Source: Ypsolopha sequella (lineage: Eukaryota > Arthropoda > Insecta > Lepidoptera > Ypsolophidae). Taken from it: DNA of 64,000 bases. The stretch covers positions 18,432,001 to 18,496,000 of the forward strand of contig OW204000.1 in assembly GCA_934047225.1 (NCBI GenBank), given 5' to 3'. The translations under genes were made by a program, and so were the position numbers. The notes under the pieces were generated by a model. That model was not told the origin of the DNA and did no database searches. It saw nothing but the letters and a program-made list of their open reading frames with translations. How positions within the stretch are numbered: the stretch's first letter is position 1; each line of letters starts with the position of its first letter. Shown here in pieces: positions 1-13,800 of this stretch.

Positions 1-56
1 CTCATCGAGTACCAGCATGACACGTCTCACTCTCTAGTCAATAGTCGTCGCCTTAA

Positions 57-654
57 GGCGATATACAAAAAAAATACGGGTGTTTCTTTTCTGTGTATTT
101 CATGAAATACACGGAAAATTTTAATAAATTTCTGGTATATGCATTTTGACTATATAATCTAGGGTTTTGAAATTGGAAAACATGTTTGGATAAATTTTCC
201 TCGGTAGAAATAATTGTTGAAATTAGGTCTTCAAACACACTTTTTGCGACTTTTATTTTTGTCACTGTCACTCCAAGCGAAAAATCGCGCAGTGCGAGAG
301 GGGTGGATTCAGGGCAAAAGGGAAAAAAGTTGGTTTTATATTTTTATTAAAAAAACTAAAATAGCTATCAAAATTTCAAATATCAAATCTCTGGATATTG
401 TTGAAACACACCTAAAAAAATATGTTTGATTTCTGTATATGGTTCCTATTCGTCAAACAAGGAGAAAAAGTGTGTTTGAAGACCTCATTTCAACAATTAT
501 TTCTATCGAGGAAAATTTATCCAAACATGTTTTCCAATTTCAAAACCCTAGATTATATAGTCAAAAATGCATATACCAGAAATTTATTAAAATTTTCCGT
601 GTATTTCATGAAATACACAGAAAAGAAACACCCGTATTTTTTTCGCATTTCGCC
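57..654. mobile_element. TTAA-flanked palindromic MITE (family A)
   Basis: Arms of about 200 bp (57-245 and 440-654) are inverted copies sharing ACACCCGTATTTTTTT-type ends, ATTTCATGAAATACAC and CATGTTTGGATAAATTTTCC. TTAA lies at 53-56 and 655-658. Short open frames in the arms are not genes. Confidence 0.8.
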
Positions 655-658
655 TTAA

Positions 659-1059
659 GGTTAAACGACAGTAGCTTAGCGCAAAGTGCATAACTTAACT
701 TTGTTTTTCTTGTTTAGAAATTTAAAATTGAAAAGAATTTTGGTCTGTGACATTTGACGACAATAGTTCAGTATTAGCATGGACGAATAATTTCGTTCAT
801 GGTATTAGTGATGTTGATAAAGCAAGAGTTTAAAGTTGTATACACACGTAGTCATGATCTTCTCAAAACCCACTTGAAATGCTGTTTTAACTTTGTTTGG
901 AAATCATGACTAATTTCAAACTCATGCTTTATAAACCTCACTTATACTGAACTTTTGGCGTCAAATGCCACAGACCAAAATGCTTTGCCATTTTAAATTT
1001 ATAAACAAGAAAAACAAAGTTAAGATATGCACTTTGCGCTAAGCTACGTACATTTAATC
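659..1059. mobile_element. TTAA-flanked palindromic MITE (family B)
   Basis: Inverted arms (AGCGCAAAGTGCATAACTTA and complement at 1020-1045) with TTAA on each side (655-658, 1060-1063). A second copy of the family is at 45721-46105. Shares its left TTAA with the preceding element. Confidence 0.75.
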
Positions 1060-1063
1060 TTAA

Positions 1064-1908
1064 GGCTAGTCTTTAATGAAAACACGTTATAAACCATTGT
1101 ATGATAATTTGTCAGTAATTTTGCGATTATATAATATATTCCGGTTTGAATAGCAAAGAAAATGTTGCGTGCATCCAATATAATATATTGTTGGAATTTT
1201 AGTTATTTCATTTTTATTTGTAAAATATAATCCACTTGCTATAAAGTATTGTAATGGTTATGATTAACGTCCAATTTTAACATTGCAAATCATATCAATA
1301 AAGTTTTACAACTTAAGTAGGTACTTAAAACTATAAAAAAAATAGTAAGAAACCACAGCGTAACACACGCACGTGACGTAATTTACAGGATGGAAGTATA
1401 GTTATTTAAGATACACGTACGGAAAATAAGGTTTTATACGAATAAGTGCCAAAGTGCTCGCTGCGCTCGTGTTTTCATTGGCACGCATTCGGATAAAAAC
1501 CTTTTACGCTCAAGTATCTTACAACATTTTTCAATGCATTTTGCGAGGAAATACAACAAAAAAATAAGTATAATAAAGAATGGTGTTTATCATCATTCAA
1601 TTATTGCTAGAGCAAAACCTCCTTGCATCTTTGTAATTTTTAAAATTTTATGACTTGCACCATGCACCACAGAGTCAAAAACTTAAAAAAATTACTTTAT
1701 TTCACGCGTGAAATAAAGGATTTCAGTACTGTTTTATTTCATTTGTTACACAAAAAAGAAAACTTCACGAGCAACTGCATTGAAAAATAACTTATTTGTA
1801 CATTACCTCGTACTTACTAAAATTTGAACTAATGACTTTCAGATCATAATAGTTATCATACATTCCGCTAAAGAAATTTATCAGCAGCAGATAAATCATT
1901 GTAGTTAA
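1064..1908. other. nuf intron, no gene seen; diverged repeat fragment
   Basis: AT-rich intron. 1437-1788 (GTGCTCGCTGCGCTCGTGTT, ...ACATTTTTCAATGCATTTTG, then GAGCAACTGCATTGAAAAAT) is a distant copy of the repeat at 12505 and 29022. Confidence 0.4.
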
Positions 1909-2327
1909 GGCTCTACGGAAAAAAAAATCGACTCTTTAAGAACTTGCATATCTACTTCGGCAAATAATATATTATTTTGATAAAATAGTATATTATTTTT
2001 GGAATCTTTTTCTAGGGATCTGTTAAAACAGAAACGCAATTGGAGAAATTCAGCTCAATAGAAATATTTATTGAAATAAGGTCTTTTTCAACACCAATTC
2101 TCTTGGTTTGACAATTTAGAATGACATATGGACTACAATTATATTTTATAAGATGGGTTTTAACGGTATCTAGGACCTGGTTAAACGAAATGTTGATAGC
2201 AACTTAAGTACATTTTATATTAATAAAAAACCGACTTTTTGCTACTTTTCTACGAATCCGTCCCTCTCTCACTGAGGGTTTTTTCGCTTATGGAGTAACA
2301 GGGACGCTAAAACTTTTACATATCACC
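1909..2327. mobile_element. diverged MITE, family A relative
   Basis: Bounded by TTAA at 1905-1908 and 2328-2331; its interior (AAACGCAATTGGAGAAATT, ACGAATCCGTCCCTCTCTCA) resembles the copy at 5522-5929. Ends are worn. Confidence 0.5.
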
Positions 2328-2331
2328 TTAA

Positions 2332-3167
2332 TGAAACTGGCACCTAAAGGGGTTATTAAAACACGAGCCTCGTTTTTTAATATTATATACACGAGTGTTT
2401 TAATACCTAGTTATGTGTAATTTCATGCACTACTTTATCTACACTCATATTTTACATATTTTCCAATCCACAAGATCTTAGTAACATTTGTCATAAGCTT
2501 TTCTTAATTTTGCTGATTCTATCAAAGTTGTTATTTTTAGACCATTTTTGTTACGGGGTCTATCTCAAAGACCAAAGTCAAAGAAAAAAGAAAAACTCAA
2601 AGAAAAAAGAATTTATAATGTCTGTATATTATGTAACATATGTTGTATTTAAACTGCAAATACTGAAAACGCCGATTTATGATGTATTTTTAAAGTTACG
2701 TCCCCGAATACTTAACCAACTTAATTTTGCAGTTTTGTTTCATACAACTTGTAGGTAGAGATATGTTTGTAGTTTCTGTTCAAATTATCAATCTATTTAA
2801 ATGGCACGGAACCCTCAGGGCGCGAGTCCTACTCGCACTTGACCGGTTTTATTTATGTTCAGGCCACACAATATTCCCAGAGATACAAGTGAAGTGCGTA
2901 AACAGAATATTCGTCTCTAGTTAGGGTGACCAGACCAGATTTCGCATTAAAAATACGTGGATCTAGGTTATTCAAGGATAACAAACTATTTTCTTCACAT
3001 TGATTTTGATTAAGAATTAGCAAAACTTCACTTTTTGTACTAAAATGTGAAAAAATCAACTAACAAATCAAACTTGGATATTCCTAAAATGTACTATAAT
3101 TTATAAACATTTAAAAAAGCAGTCGCAACAGGTATGTACAACTGCATTTATTAGGTGCAAACCTATG
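2332..3167. other. nuf intron, nothing recognised
   Basis: AT-rich intron with only short, unconvincing open frames and no repeat that I could match elsewhere in the window. Confidence 0.4.
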
Positions 3168-3500
3168 AAATGTTTGGTTTGTATGGAGAATTTGAAGAAA
3201 ACTCAATTTTCAGTACTAACATTTTTTGTAGGTTTGATAAATCTAAATTTTATGTATATTTTTTTGTGTATGAAATATGACAACATTAAGCTTACACCAA
3301 CAATAATTTAACAATAAAAATAGCAATTAGAACAAACTGTTTTTGAAGATTTAATTTTCGTTATCAAACTGTCAATAAAAAGGAAATTTAATACGTAGAT
3401 GTAAAACCTTGAAATCAACTTTCAAACCAATAATGGAAATAGCTTTTGAATTAAAGGAATTATGAACTCATGAATCTGGAAGAAAATATCGGCAATTTCA
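3168..3500 (-). repeat. dispersed repeat F, minus orientation
   Basis: Reverse complement of 11003-11400 and partly of 6318-6515 (GATGTAAAACCTTGAAATCA, TATCGGCAATTTCATA). Family unknown; no coding frame. Confidence 0.6.
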
Positions 3501-3589
3501 TAGGTTTGCAACTAATATTATTTACGATAAGTACCTATATTTTTCATTACAGTACCGTTGCGTGCGAGAAATAGAATACGTACCTATTA

Positions 3590-3757
3590 AAACCGATTCT
3601 GAAGGCTATAATTTTAGTTTTAATGCTGTCAAAACTAAATTTTCTTCGATACAAAATAGTCCTTAAGACTTAGGATTAGAAGCTAAATTTCTTTGGAAAA
3701 TTGTAAGCTTTGACAGCACTAAAACTAAAATTAAAGCCTTCAGAATCGGCTTTAATG
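3590..3757. mobile_element. palindromic MITE (family H), copy 1
   Basis: Inverted ends AACCGATTCTGAAGGC / GCCTTCAGAATCGGCTTT with inner TTTAGTTTTAATGCTGTCAA. A second copy lies at 23387-23558. Confidence 0.65.
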
Positions 3758-3881
3758 AATGATAAAATTATACTGTCAATACAATGACAATATACTGTCC
3801 CGTATTGGTTTAGCTAAATTAGGGACATGGCAAAATTCATGGCTGGAAAACGGGACATCCCGTAAAATACGGGACACCAGA

Positions 3882-4312
3882 AGTGCTTTCATTAAAGAAC
3901 CCTAGGCTGGGTAGGAACACTGGGGTAGTAACGCTGAGTTTTTGAACGAGTTTCGTTGTGTAGCGACACTCCAAACGTCAGTCGTCATTTTTGCATTATA
4001 TTTAGTAGGTATAAATATGTATAACGTTGAGAAGAACCCCTCTTCAGGAAATTTAATGTGAATATGTCAAGGAGAATGTTGAGAGGACCCCCTCGGTACG
4101 TAATTTAACATAAATAATGTCAAGTGACGTTTTGAGCCTATGCGAACCTTGCGAACCCTGCTCTGAGTTGATGTTGAAAAAGACGACACCGGTGTAGAGT
4201 GTAGCGACACTGTCATTTTTGAACGGTCGGTGTTGAGACGCGAGTTGATTTTTGAACGGGTTAGTGTTGCGACCCGGGTAGGAAACCCAACTCGGTGTGA
4301 GTTTATAAACGA
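3882..4312 (+). repeat. dispersed repeat I, copy 1
   Basis: About 430 bp almost identical to 24466-24905 in the same orientation (GAACCCTAGGCTGGGTA, GAGGACCCCCTCGGTAC, GGTTAGTGTTGCGACCCGGG). Contains internal sub-repeats with GTAGCGACACT and TTTTTGAACGG. No frame, tRNA-like head or terminal inverted repeat recognised. Confidence 0.65.
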
Positions 4313-4813
4313 CTTTCTTTCACCCTATCGCTAGTGCAAGTTTATCTTAATTCTAATCTATCATCAACTCGCTAGTAAGGCTAGTATTCATAAATGAACG
4401 ACTTCTACACGATAACATATTTTTAAGATTAATTAAACTCTTATGTAAATTGTAAATTTCGTGCCTCACACGCAGACTTGTGTACAACAAAAATTTTCTA
4501 TGTCAGACTGTAGGTACCTGAAATAATTGTTACAATTTACGTAACAGCCTAGAACTAAAGTGCGTTAGTAAAAATGAAATTAACGCTAATTGAGTTACAT
4601 GTTCAAAATTGCGATATTTGTATGTACGGTAGGTATTTCCTTATTTCTTTCTCCTTATCGGAAAACCAGTCTTATTTAAATTGATGACGGTTATTTTGTT
4701 AGCTAAATAACAGGTCTAGCAAGATTTTGTTTACAACAACATGCATGACTGAACTATTCCCCATGTTTCTACTTATTTAAACTGTCTAAGTAACATGTTT
4801 GTATTTGTTTCAG

Positions 4814-7800
4814 TTCCGGAAAACGACAATTGGGCTCCAATGTCTTAGCCAGGTAAATATTATCTTTTTATAAATATTACATGTAACCTAAATATTGGTC
4901 CTGCACAAGCTTTTTAAATTCTTTGAAACCTCTGTTCAATAGTTGCAGTTCTTTTGTTGCGCACAGCGCTATCTAGTTATCAGATTCATAACTAAGTTGA
5001 AAACAGCGCCACCTGCCAGTCGCTTCAAGAACTGCGTAATGGTTATGAAAAGTAAAGACAGATGTCACTAGTCTCGCTACCAAGACATTTTCAATTGTAT
5101 AAATAGATGGCGCTACTTGTAATCGTATTTAAAGGTATTTCAAGAGTTGGTAAATGGGGTAATTTTCGTATAAAATAATGAAAATGGTCGTATTGTTCCA
5201 GCCAATTATACCGGTCGTCGTCGTTCAACTCGTCGGGCTGCGGCTCTGGCGGGGAACCGGCGGACGACATGTACTCTGATGTCTCCCTGGAAGAAGATGT
5301 TCAGGGGCTTAACTACAAGGTGAGTTAAATTTACTGTCTTAGTTATATTTGATTTGAAATGCCATAATAAAAGTGATGATACATTATGGGCCAGTAATTT
5401 GTTATTAACCTTTAAAAAGGTGTAATAGGCTAGTGGTAAGAGTAGTCAAGATCTTGATAGCTCATACAATACAACCCGTGATGTTGTCAAGGTCCGTCAA
5501 GTAGGTACTTTAACTTATTGAGGCGATACCAAAAAAAATATTGGGGTTTTTCGAATCCATTTACTCCACTGTAACGTCATCTACGTATTTCATTTTTGGG
5601 TAAATGTTTATTGAGTATTTGATTAAGATTCTCACTGAAGGAAAACGCGATTGGATGAAATTTTCTCGATAGAATTTAATTCTGAAAAGACCCCTAAATT
5701 GTTTTATTATTTCCTGTAGTTCTGAAATCCTAACTAATTTCATTGTTAAATTACATTCAAAATGTGGATATTAGTATTTGTAAAGTCTCCTTGAAAATCT
5801 TTTTGACAAAATAGCTTAGTACATTTTATAAACCGACTTTTTGCTACTTTTCCACGAATCCGTCCCACTCGCACTGAGGGTTTTTTCGCATATGGGGTAA
5901 CAGGGACGCTAACACTTTTACGTATCGCCTTAACCCTGATGATCACAATGAAAAACAGAAAGGAAAAAACTAGTAGGTATGCCGATGCAGTCAACAAACC
6001 AATCTACACCAATTTAGTCAATTAATCATAGCTATACTTACGAATATGAACATATCGTTCGTCTCGATGAATTACTTGTCAAGTCAAGACACAATGTATT
6101 CTATAATGTAATCGGTAATTTTATTACCAAAGAAAAGACTTGTGACTTCTTAGGAAAATTAGTCAGTTTTCCAGAGGTAGATATTACTAATGTTTGGACT
6201 TACGTGTTTCAATGTATCATATCCTTTACACATCGTCTTCTCTGTAATGTATAGTTGATTCTAAGATCAGCAGTGAGTATAACCACAGATAATAGTATAC
6301 GCAAGGGCGTAATATAATAGTTCTTTACATATGAAATTGCCGAAATTTTCTTACAGATTCATGAGTTTATAATTCCTGTAATTCAATAGCTATTTCAATT
6401 ATTTGTTTTTTGTTTAAAAGTTGATTTCAGGGTTTTACATCTACGTATTAAATTTTCAGTTTGATTATGAAAATTTAATCTTTAAAAACAGTTCGTCCTA
6501 AGCGCCATTAATTTTTTTTATAAGATAGATTTAATAATAAGGTCCTCCTATAGTATTTCTGCACATAAGTTAAATATTAAATATTTTCCATGCATGCAAA
6601 ATCTATTTCCACCAAAAGTTTCATGGTGCAAGGTCGCCCTGGAAAGATGCCAGATCTAAGAATAGCTCTGAATCAACAACACACATACAACAAACTTAGC
6701 GACACGATCAACTCACCTGCTCAGCTTATTTTAGCTTTACAGTGTTTATTTACTAATTCAAATTTTAAGATTTATTCTCATTTAGAATGGAAAGCGTTTG
6801 GCAATATTATACTGTAAGTTATTTTCATAATTATCAACAGCTAAATATATATTATATATTTACTCTAGGTTTTGTCAATCCTCAACTTTTCCAATGTGTC
6901 TGCGTGACAATTTCCCCCCAACTATTTCCTTGTCTTGAAATTATAAATTTATTAGCATACTTAAATATATTGCCTCGACTACTTGAAATATTAATATATT
7001 CACTCGGATTTCCTCAAGCTCCCTTAAAATCAACCGTGTTCAATGACCTTTTAATAATCCATTCAAATCGAAAACATTATCAATAGAAATGGTACAAACA
7101 ATGGCCGTGACGCTTCATTAACAGTCGTTCCTAGATCAGCAGTAACGGCCGCCGGAAACGAGCCCTCAGCTGCGCTTGCGCCGCTTCCGGTCAAACTCGT
7201 GCACATCCTTTACGATAAATGATTTACATACGTTTACTATTTGTTTGTTGTTTACTGGAATGTTTTCATTTGAGACATAATCTGCGGGTTTCTTTCTTTG
7301 TTCGACTTTTTTATATTTTCTGTGTAATAAAGCAACAATATTATTGTGAAACCATATTCCAAATCGAATTGCCCATTTCCTTAAAAGGACTACTTTCTAT
7401 TAGATTATGTCCGACACAGGAATTCCCAACAGAAAATTATAAGGGCTTGTGCAGTGGACACTTGAAACTACCATATCAGGCAAAACGTGGGTGGAGCTGA
7501 CTTCAGCGACCATTCTAGCTCTCAGCTTTGCCGTACCATAAGACTCTCTAGATCCAGGAATTTAAAGTGATATGAACTGCATAGATAACCTTGCAATATC
7601 TAGTAACAACGCAATAGCAGGGACAATGAAGTTGGGAGAAACGGCGGCTGTCTGATACTTTGAATACGGACATGTCATTCAATGCAGTTTGCAAGCACTA
7701 AGCAGTTATTGTTAGATATAATCTAGACTATGCGTTAGATAGGTTCAATGATTGCTTTATTAGTTTCATCGGGTATATTCATTATTCAGCCATTTGAATG

Positions 7801-10800
7801 GTGCACCTATCTATCCAACACCATATGTAATTCCTTGTCACAACATTGATAAGATAATACCGGTGTTAAAATAAAAAAATGAAAGATTGTAAAAGCTCAA
7901 AATATACCCAAATACCCATTGTATACTTTAAAAATTTCTCTTTGGAAAAATCTGTTAAATAAAAGTAGAATAATGCGTGACTAGATCTCTACTTAAAAAG
8001 AACTTTTGTCAGCAATCGCTTAATATAGCTGTAATGTAATGGATAGCAGATTAGACAATGCTATTATTGTAGCAAGTTGTATTGCATGGACAGTAGGCGG
8101 GAGGAGTGGGTGCTGAGCTGATATGTGTGTCAAGGGTGATGGGATACTACGAGGAGCTGTGCGGATGCTTGCTAGTGCATATCTATATTTTCGTGTTCAA
8201 GTATTCAACGCACACGCAGATCTTCGAGGTTTTGTCAGCTAATCAAGCCCACCTCTTACTGCCTTTTCCACTTCAATTTTTTATGTGAACTCCAATAGCT
8301 TATACTGTATATAGGTATGTTGATTTCGGTTATATTTAGTTCACTTTTGCTTTTGAATTTTCATTTTTTTCATTTAAGTTGATGAGCTTCAGCGGTTTTT
8401 ACTAGGTGTCTTTCATTTGAGGTGTTGTAATTAATATCTGTTGATTAAGTAGTAATCATGAAAGCTTCCTATTAATTACCATATTAAATGGTTCTTGAAT
8501 TTTTGGCAAAATTGCCAGTCAAAAGCTTATGATACCGCGTAGGTTGACTTAAATTGTTTTGAATTTTACATTTCTTTAAATCGTATAGTCAAATGAAAAT
8601 AGACTTCATATTTTTGATGTTTTCTTTTTACAAAATTAATGGCAAAAGATTTTTCGAGTATTTGAGCTAAGTAACAAAATAGAGATACGACATGTAATTC
8701 TACTGAGGCTTTGTACGAGGTCACTCCTATACTAGAGATATCATCATCATAACAGATAATCGCCAATGAATACAAAAAACACAAAATCTATCATTAGGAA
8801 CAAGTTCGGAAATAATAAAGAATGCAGTTTTTCTCGCTCTGATATTTTCCAGACCACGCTTACAACATCTTGAATGATTTCAAGGATAAGTATATACTTC
8901 TCATAAATATTAATCGATATCAATTATTTTGCTACTTCTTACACATATTTTTCATCAAGTTGTAAACTCCAACAAGCCGCATTATTTAACCGCCTCATTC
9001 ATTAAACATTCACTGCAACACAATTCACAAAAACGCGCATGTATATTACCAGGAATTTATGTATGGATACAGCGAAACTGAAAGTCATACATCAGACGCA
9101 AAAATTGACATACAAATCCACAGAACTCCCAACCTTAACGCTTAGAAGATAAGATCAAAAAGTCTTGAGACAAAGTGAATTTGACATGAGCGCAAAAGTA
9201 CACGAGAATGCGTGCGAAGAACAAACATATTGTGTGCAGATGAAGTCGGTTGCTAACTCCATCTAATCTTATGACATGACTGATTAAATAATAGTTACTT
9301 ATACCGTAATTACACTGTGTACTACACGTAGTGCAATTTCTTACACGTCACCCATGAGAAACTTGCTAGAGGAATGAAATGATAAACGATGAACGAGGTG
9401 GTCCCCAGCAGTCACTAGATTAGAATCACCCAGGGAGCAGTCATCTGCATATAATTATTAAAAGTGATCTTATAGAAGAAGATTACTACCTTTCACATAT
9501 TATGTGTTTGAATTCTAACTAGCGAAACCTAGACGTATAAAACCGGTCATGAGCTTACAAATTATAATGAAACACGAGAAAACAAAAGAAATTTGAAAAA
9601 GACAAAGCTAATGAAATTCAATTCCAAAATTCTGCGGGTCATTTGCTCAACAAAACTTTTATCTTTTCCTAGTTCTGACTTAATGAAGATCTATAAATAA
9701 AAAGTGATGAACGCGGGAGCATCGCCACAGATCTAGGACACATGCGATCTGAACTATTGTTCTGAAGAAAGCACCTAGGTGTCTTTTAGAGATCAGTTGA
9801 AACATCACATTGACCGTTTAACTGTGATGTGATGTGATACACGACTTACACGTAAATATTGAAACCTAAAATAAACAACACCATCCATATTACTGAAGAT
9901 TAGCAGATAAATAGTGCGCTGTGAATATTTTACTTACTGTCTCAAATATTTAGTCTCAATTCTAAAGAAATAATGAAATTACGATTCTATCCTATCTATT
10001 AGTCAATTCGTCTATTGCTGGACATATGCATTTCCAAGGGCACGCCACATTTTTCATTCTCGGCCATCCTCATCCAGCTACTACCACCTACTAAACCACA
10101 TTACATTACAATTTGATGCCGGCTCCTCCGGTATTTGCTGTATTTGTCCGAATACGCCTTTCCGTGCACTTGTCGGTTTTTATTCACCGTTCAAAGGATA
10201 TTTGCGTTGCGCGGCCATGTGTGGATGGCACGTTTGAGATGTCGCCGAATACAGCAAATGTGAGTCCAAATACGCGAATACCGTAACACGAATACACGAA
10301 TATGTCAAATGAGGAGCCACCATCAGACACCACTGACAGAACCCTTATATAATATAGTACCTAACTCTAAATCTTCACAAACGTTTTTAGGGCGCGAAGA
10401 TCTGCACATGTGGTGTAAAATGTGTTTTATCAAGATAAGATTGAGACAGATTGCACAAACAATTATCATTATTACGTACAACACTGACTATGGCTTATGA
10501 GGCCGTGAGAAGGTCCCGTAAAACCATGCTGAGAAACTGATCTATCCACTGATGAACATTTTATAGTTCTATTCGCGTTTATGAGTGGATTCTTGTAAAA
10601 ATAATAAATAATAAAATAATAAATAATGTTTGGACTTACGTGTTTCAATTTATCATATTACACCCTTCACAAATTTACTTTAGTTTATTTTATTTTACAC
10701 TGTATAATTTTACTTGTCTCACTCAATAAAACTATCATAAGATTCTGAATATTGGAAAAGCGCTGCTGCCTGAAACACTGGTCTAGAGTACTCTAGCACC

Positions 10801-13800
10801 TAGTTCGGGCACAGACGTACTTACTGGCAACTTGTTTAATGTAACTTGTTTTTAAGTAATCATGTACAATCAAACAATGTTATATGATAATTTGATTTAA
10901 ATAAACTTATTATTATTACTATATCCTTTACACATCGTCTTCTCTGTAATGTATAGTTGATTCTGAGATCAGCAGTGAGTATATGGCGTAATATAATAGA
11001 TCTTTACATATGAAATTGCCGAAATTTTCTAACAGATTCATGAGTTCATAATTCTTGTAATTCAATAGCTATTTCAATTACTTATTTTTTGTTTGAAAGT
11101 TGATTTCAAGGTTTTACATCTAGGTATTCAATTTTGTTTTTATTTTCAGTTTTTTTTATAAAAATTAAATCTTCAAAAGCAGTTCGTCCTAAATGCCATC
11201 CATTTTCATGATAAGATTCGTAACAATTTTTTACAGATGACACTTTTCAAATATTAAATTAATGTTGCTGTTAGCTTAATGTTGTCTCATTCGTACATAC
11301 AAGAAATCACGTAATTTGGATTTGTCATTCCTAAAAAAAATGCAAAAATGTTTGTACTGAAAATTGAGTTTTCTTCAAATTCTCTATAGAAAACATTACT
11401 CATATGTAAAGACCTAATAAATACATCGTCACGACATGAATCCCCGAAGGGGTGTCTAAGGTGTTTCCAAGTATGGGCTGTGAAGAGCCAGTCACACTCC
11501 ACTCATTTACACACGTTTCACCGACGATTATTACGGTTCAGCTTGATGGTTGTGAGCGTTTTGAATTTTTAATCAGAGACAGACCCCTACATTCTGGAAC
11601 TATATCACTCCTTAAAACTCCAGTACACAATACTAATACTTATGGTAATTCTTTTAAGACGCTATGCGAATTTTATTTTTGTCACTGTCACTCCAAGCGA
11701 AAAATCGCGCAGTGTGAGAGGGGCGGATTCAGGGCAACAGGGAAAAACGTTGGTTTTATATTTTTATTAAAAAAACTGAAATAGCTAGCAAAATTTCAAA
11801 TATCAAATCTCTAAATATTGTTAAAACACACCTAATAAAATATGTTTGAGGTCTGTATATGGTTCCTATTCGTCAAACGAGGAGAAAAAGTGTGTTTGAA
11901 GACCTCATTTCAACAACTATTTCTATCGAGGAAAATTTATCCAAACATGTTTTCCAATTTCAAAACCCTACATTATATAGTCAAAATGCATTTACCAGAA
12001 ATTTATTAACATTTTCCGCGTATTTCATGAAATACACAGAAAAACTTTGGAATGCTCTTCCTCATTGTATTCGTACTATCAGTTCATTCAAGAAAAAGCT
12101 GAAAGATTTCTTGTCGCTTTCTGAATTAGTCCTTTAGTTAGGTAATATAATACTATTTATATAATAATAGATAATAGACAATCCGCTTTCTGAATAAGAA
12201 AATATTTGTTTATTTATTTTATTATATTATATGTATACCTATACTTATAGTATATTTATTTTATAAATATAATAATAGAATTAATTACATTATTGTTATA
12301 AATGTTATAATATATTATTATATATTATTTATATTTTATGTTTATATGTAGGCAAACTTGTTTTTTATGCACGTGTATGATTACTATTATTTAAATTTTA
12401 ATTATTTCCTCGATGGTTTGCTGTAAGAAATGCTATATGTACATTGTACATATTGTACATACCTTTTACTGTAACAGTTTATGTTCGTGTTTCTGTGTAC
12501 AATATAGTAGTTTATGCTACAAGGGCGCAAAGGAATAAATTACGAGGACGATTTAAAACACGAGCGTAGCGAGTGTTTTAAACGTAACCGAGTAATTTAT
12601 TGCTTTTACGCCCGTGTATCATACTACATTTTTCAATGCATAGTGTGAGGAAATGAAAACAAATATAATCTTGTGAACTTTAAATTATAATTGGCTCAAA
12701 AGGACTGTATCTAGAGCCGTTAAACAGTGGAAAAAAACGTATAACATCTATGGTACACAGGAAAGGCGCAGGTTAGCCAACCATTGCAAATAAATTAAAA
12801 AAAATAATAATAATAGAGCCCTAGGGCAAAATAATCGACTTTTTGTTCGGTTTTGATGCATAAAAAGTGGGCCTTTACGAGCACATGCATTGAAAAATCT
12901 GTAAAAGTTAATCTTTCAGATATTGAATATTAATTAATTATTAATGCCATTGTTTTACTTAAGTTGTATAATTTTACACACTTTTTACTACAGTAAAATA
13001 CTATAGTATATTATTGAATATAGGTACATAATTGTATCGATTCGGTGTAACACGACTTAACTTATTTGACAGGACTAAACTTAATTTAAGCGTTCTGTCT
13101 TTTTTTTGTATTGAAAGGACAAAGACAAGACGCTTAAAATAAGGTTAGTCCTGATATAGTACTATAATATTCTGCGTTCGCATCGATAACTTGTAGACCA
13201 CCATTACGTTAAACTAGATTGAAGCACCCCACTTCTATTAAACTAGATTGAAGCACCCTTTCTAGTAAATTATTTAACTCCTCTCCACTCCCGGCTGACT
13301 AATCCTGTAATGAATGACTAAAGGGGAATACCAAATGGAATTTTAAGGTGGCGTGTTGAGTCTTGATAACATCAAGCAATAGGTAGGACTCCAGGGGAGC
13401 TATTCCGGGGACACAATCGAAGCGAGATTTCTACAACTCGAGCTAAAAATGTAATGGGGGCAATTCCCAGTCTGTCGAATTAGCCTTTTCGACCGTAAAA
13501 ACCAGTTTTATGTGTCGAGCTCCATACATTTTTAGCTCGAGTTTTAGAGGTTTTGCCAGTTTTGCTTCGTCTGTGTAGGGCGATGGAACCGTAGGATTTA
13601 CGCTCTTTGTATCTACTATATTCACTTTATGTTGCTTATTTTAGAATATAGTGAAGGAACTGAATTCAAAAAGAACTTGAATATAAAATGTTGTTTCTTG
13701 AAATTTCCGAAAAAGTTGTTCGTCAAATTTTCTAACACGAAATGATGGGAGAAAAACACTTTCATTGCTAATATACACATTATTGTTACTTTTCTTTCGT

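Noticed and set aside
439..693. Plus-strand ORF with FEDLISTIIS...YSQ, and its relatives near 53-271 and 11859
   Set aside because: These lie in inverted MITE arms and recur only because the arms recur; not genes.
12138..12350. Possible CRISPR-like or tandem array in the TATAAT-rich tract
   Set aside because: Simple AT-rich LINE 3' UTR without regular spacers; organism is eukaryotic.
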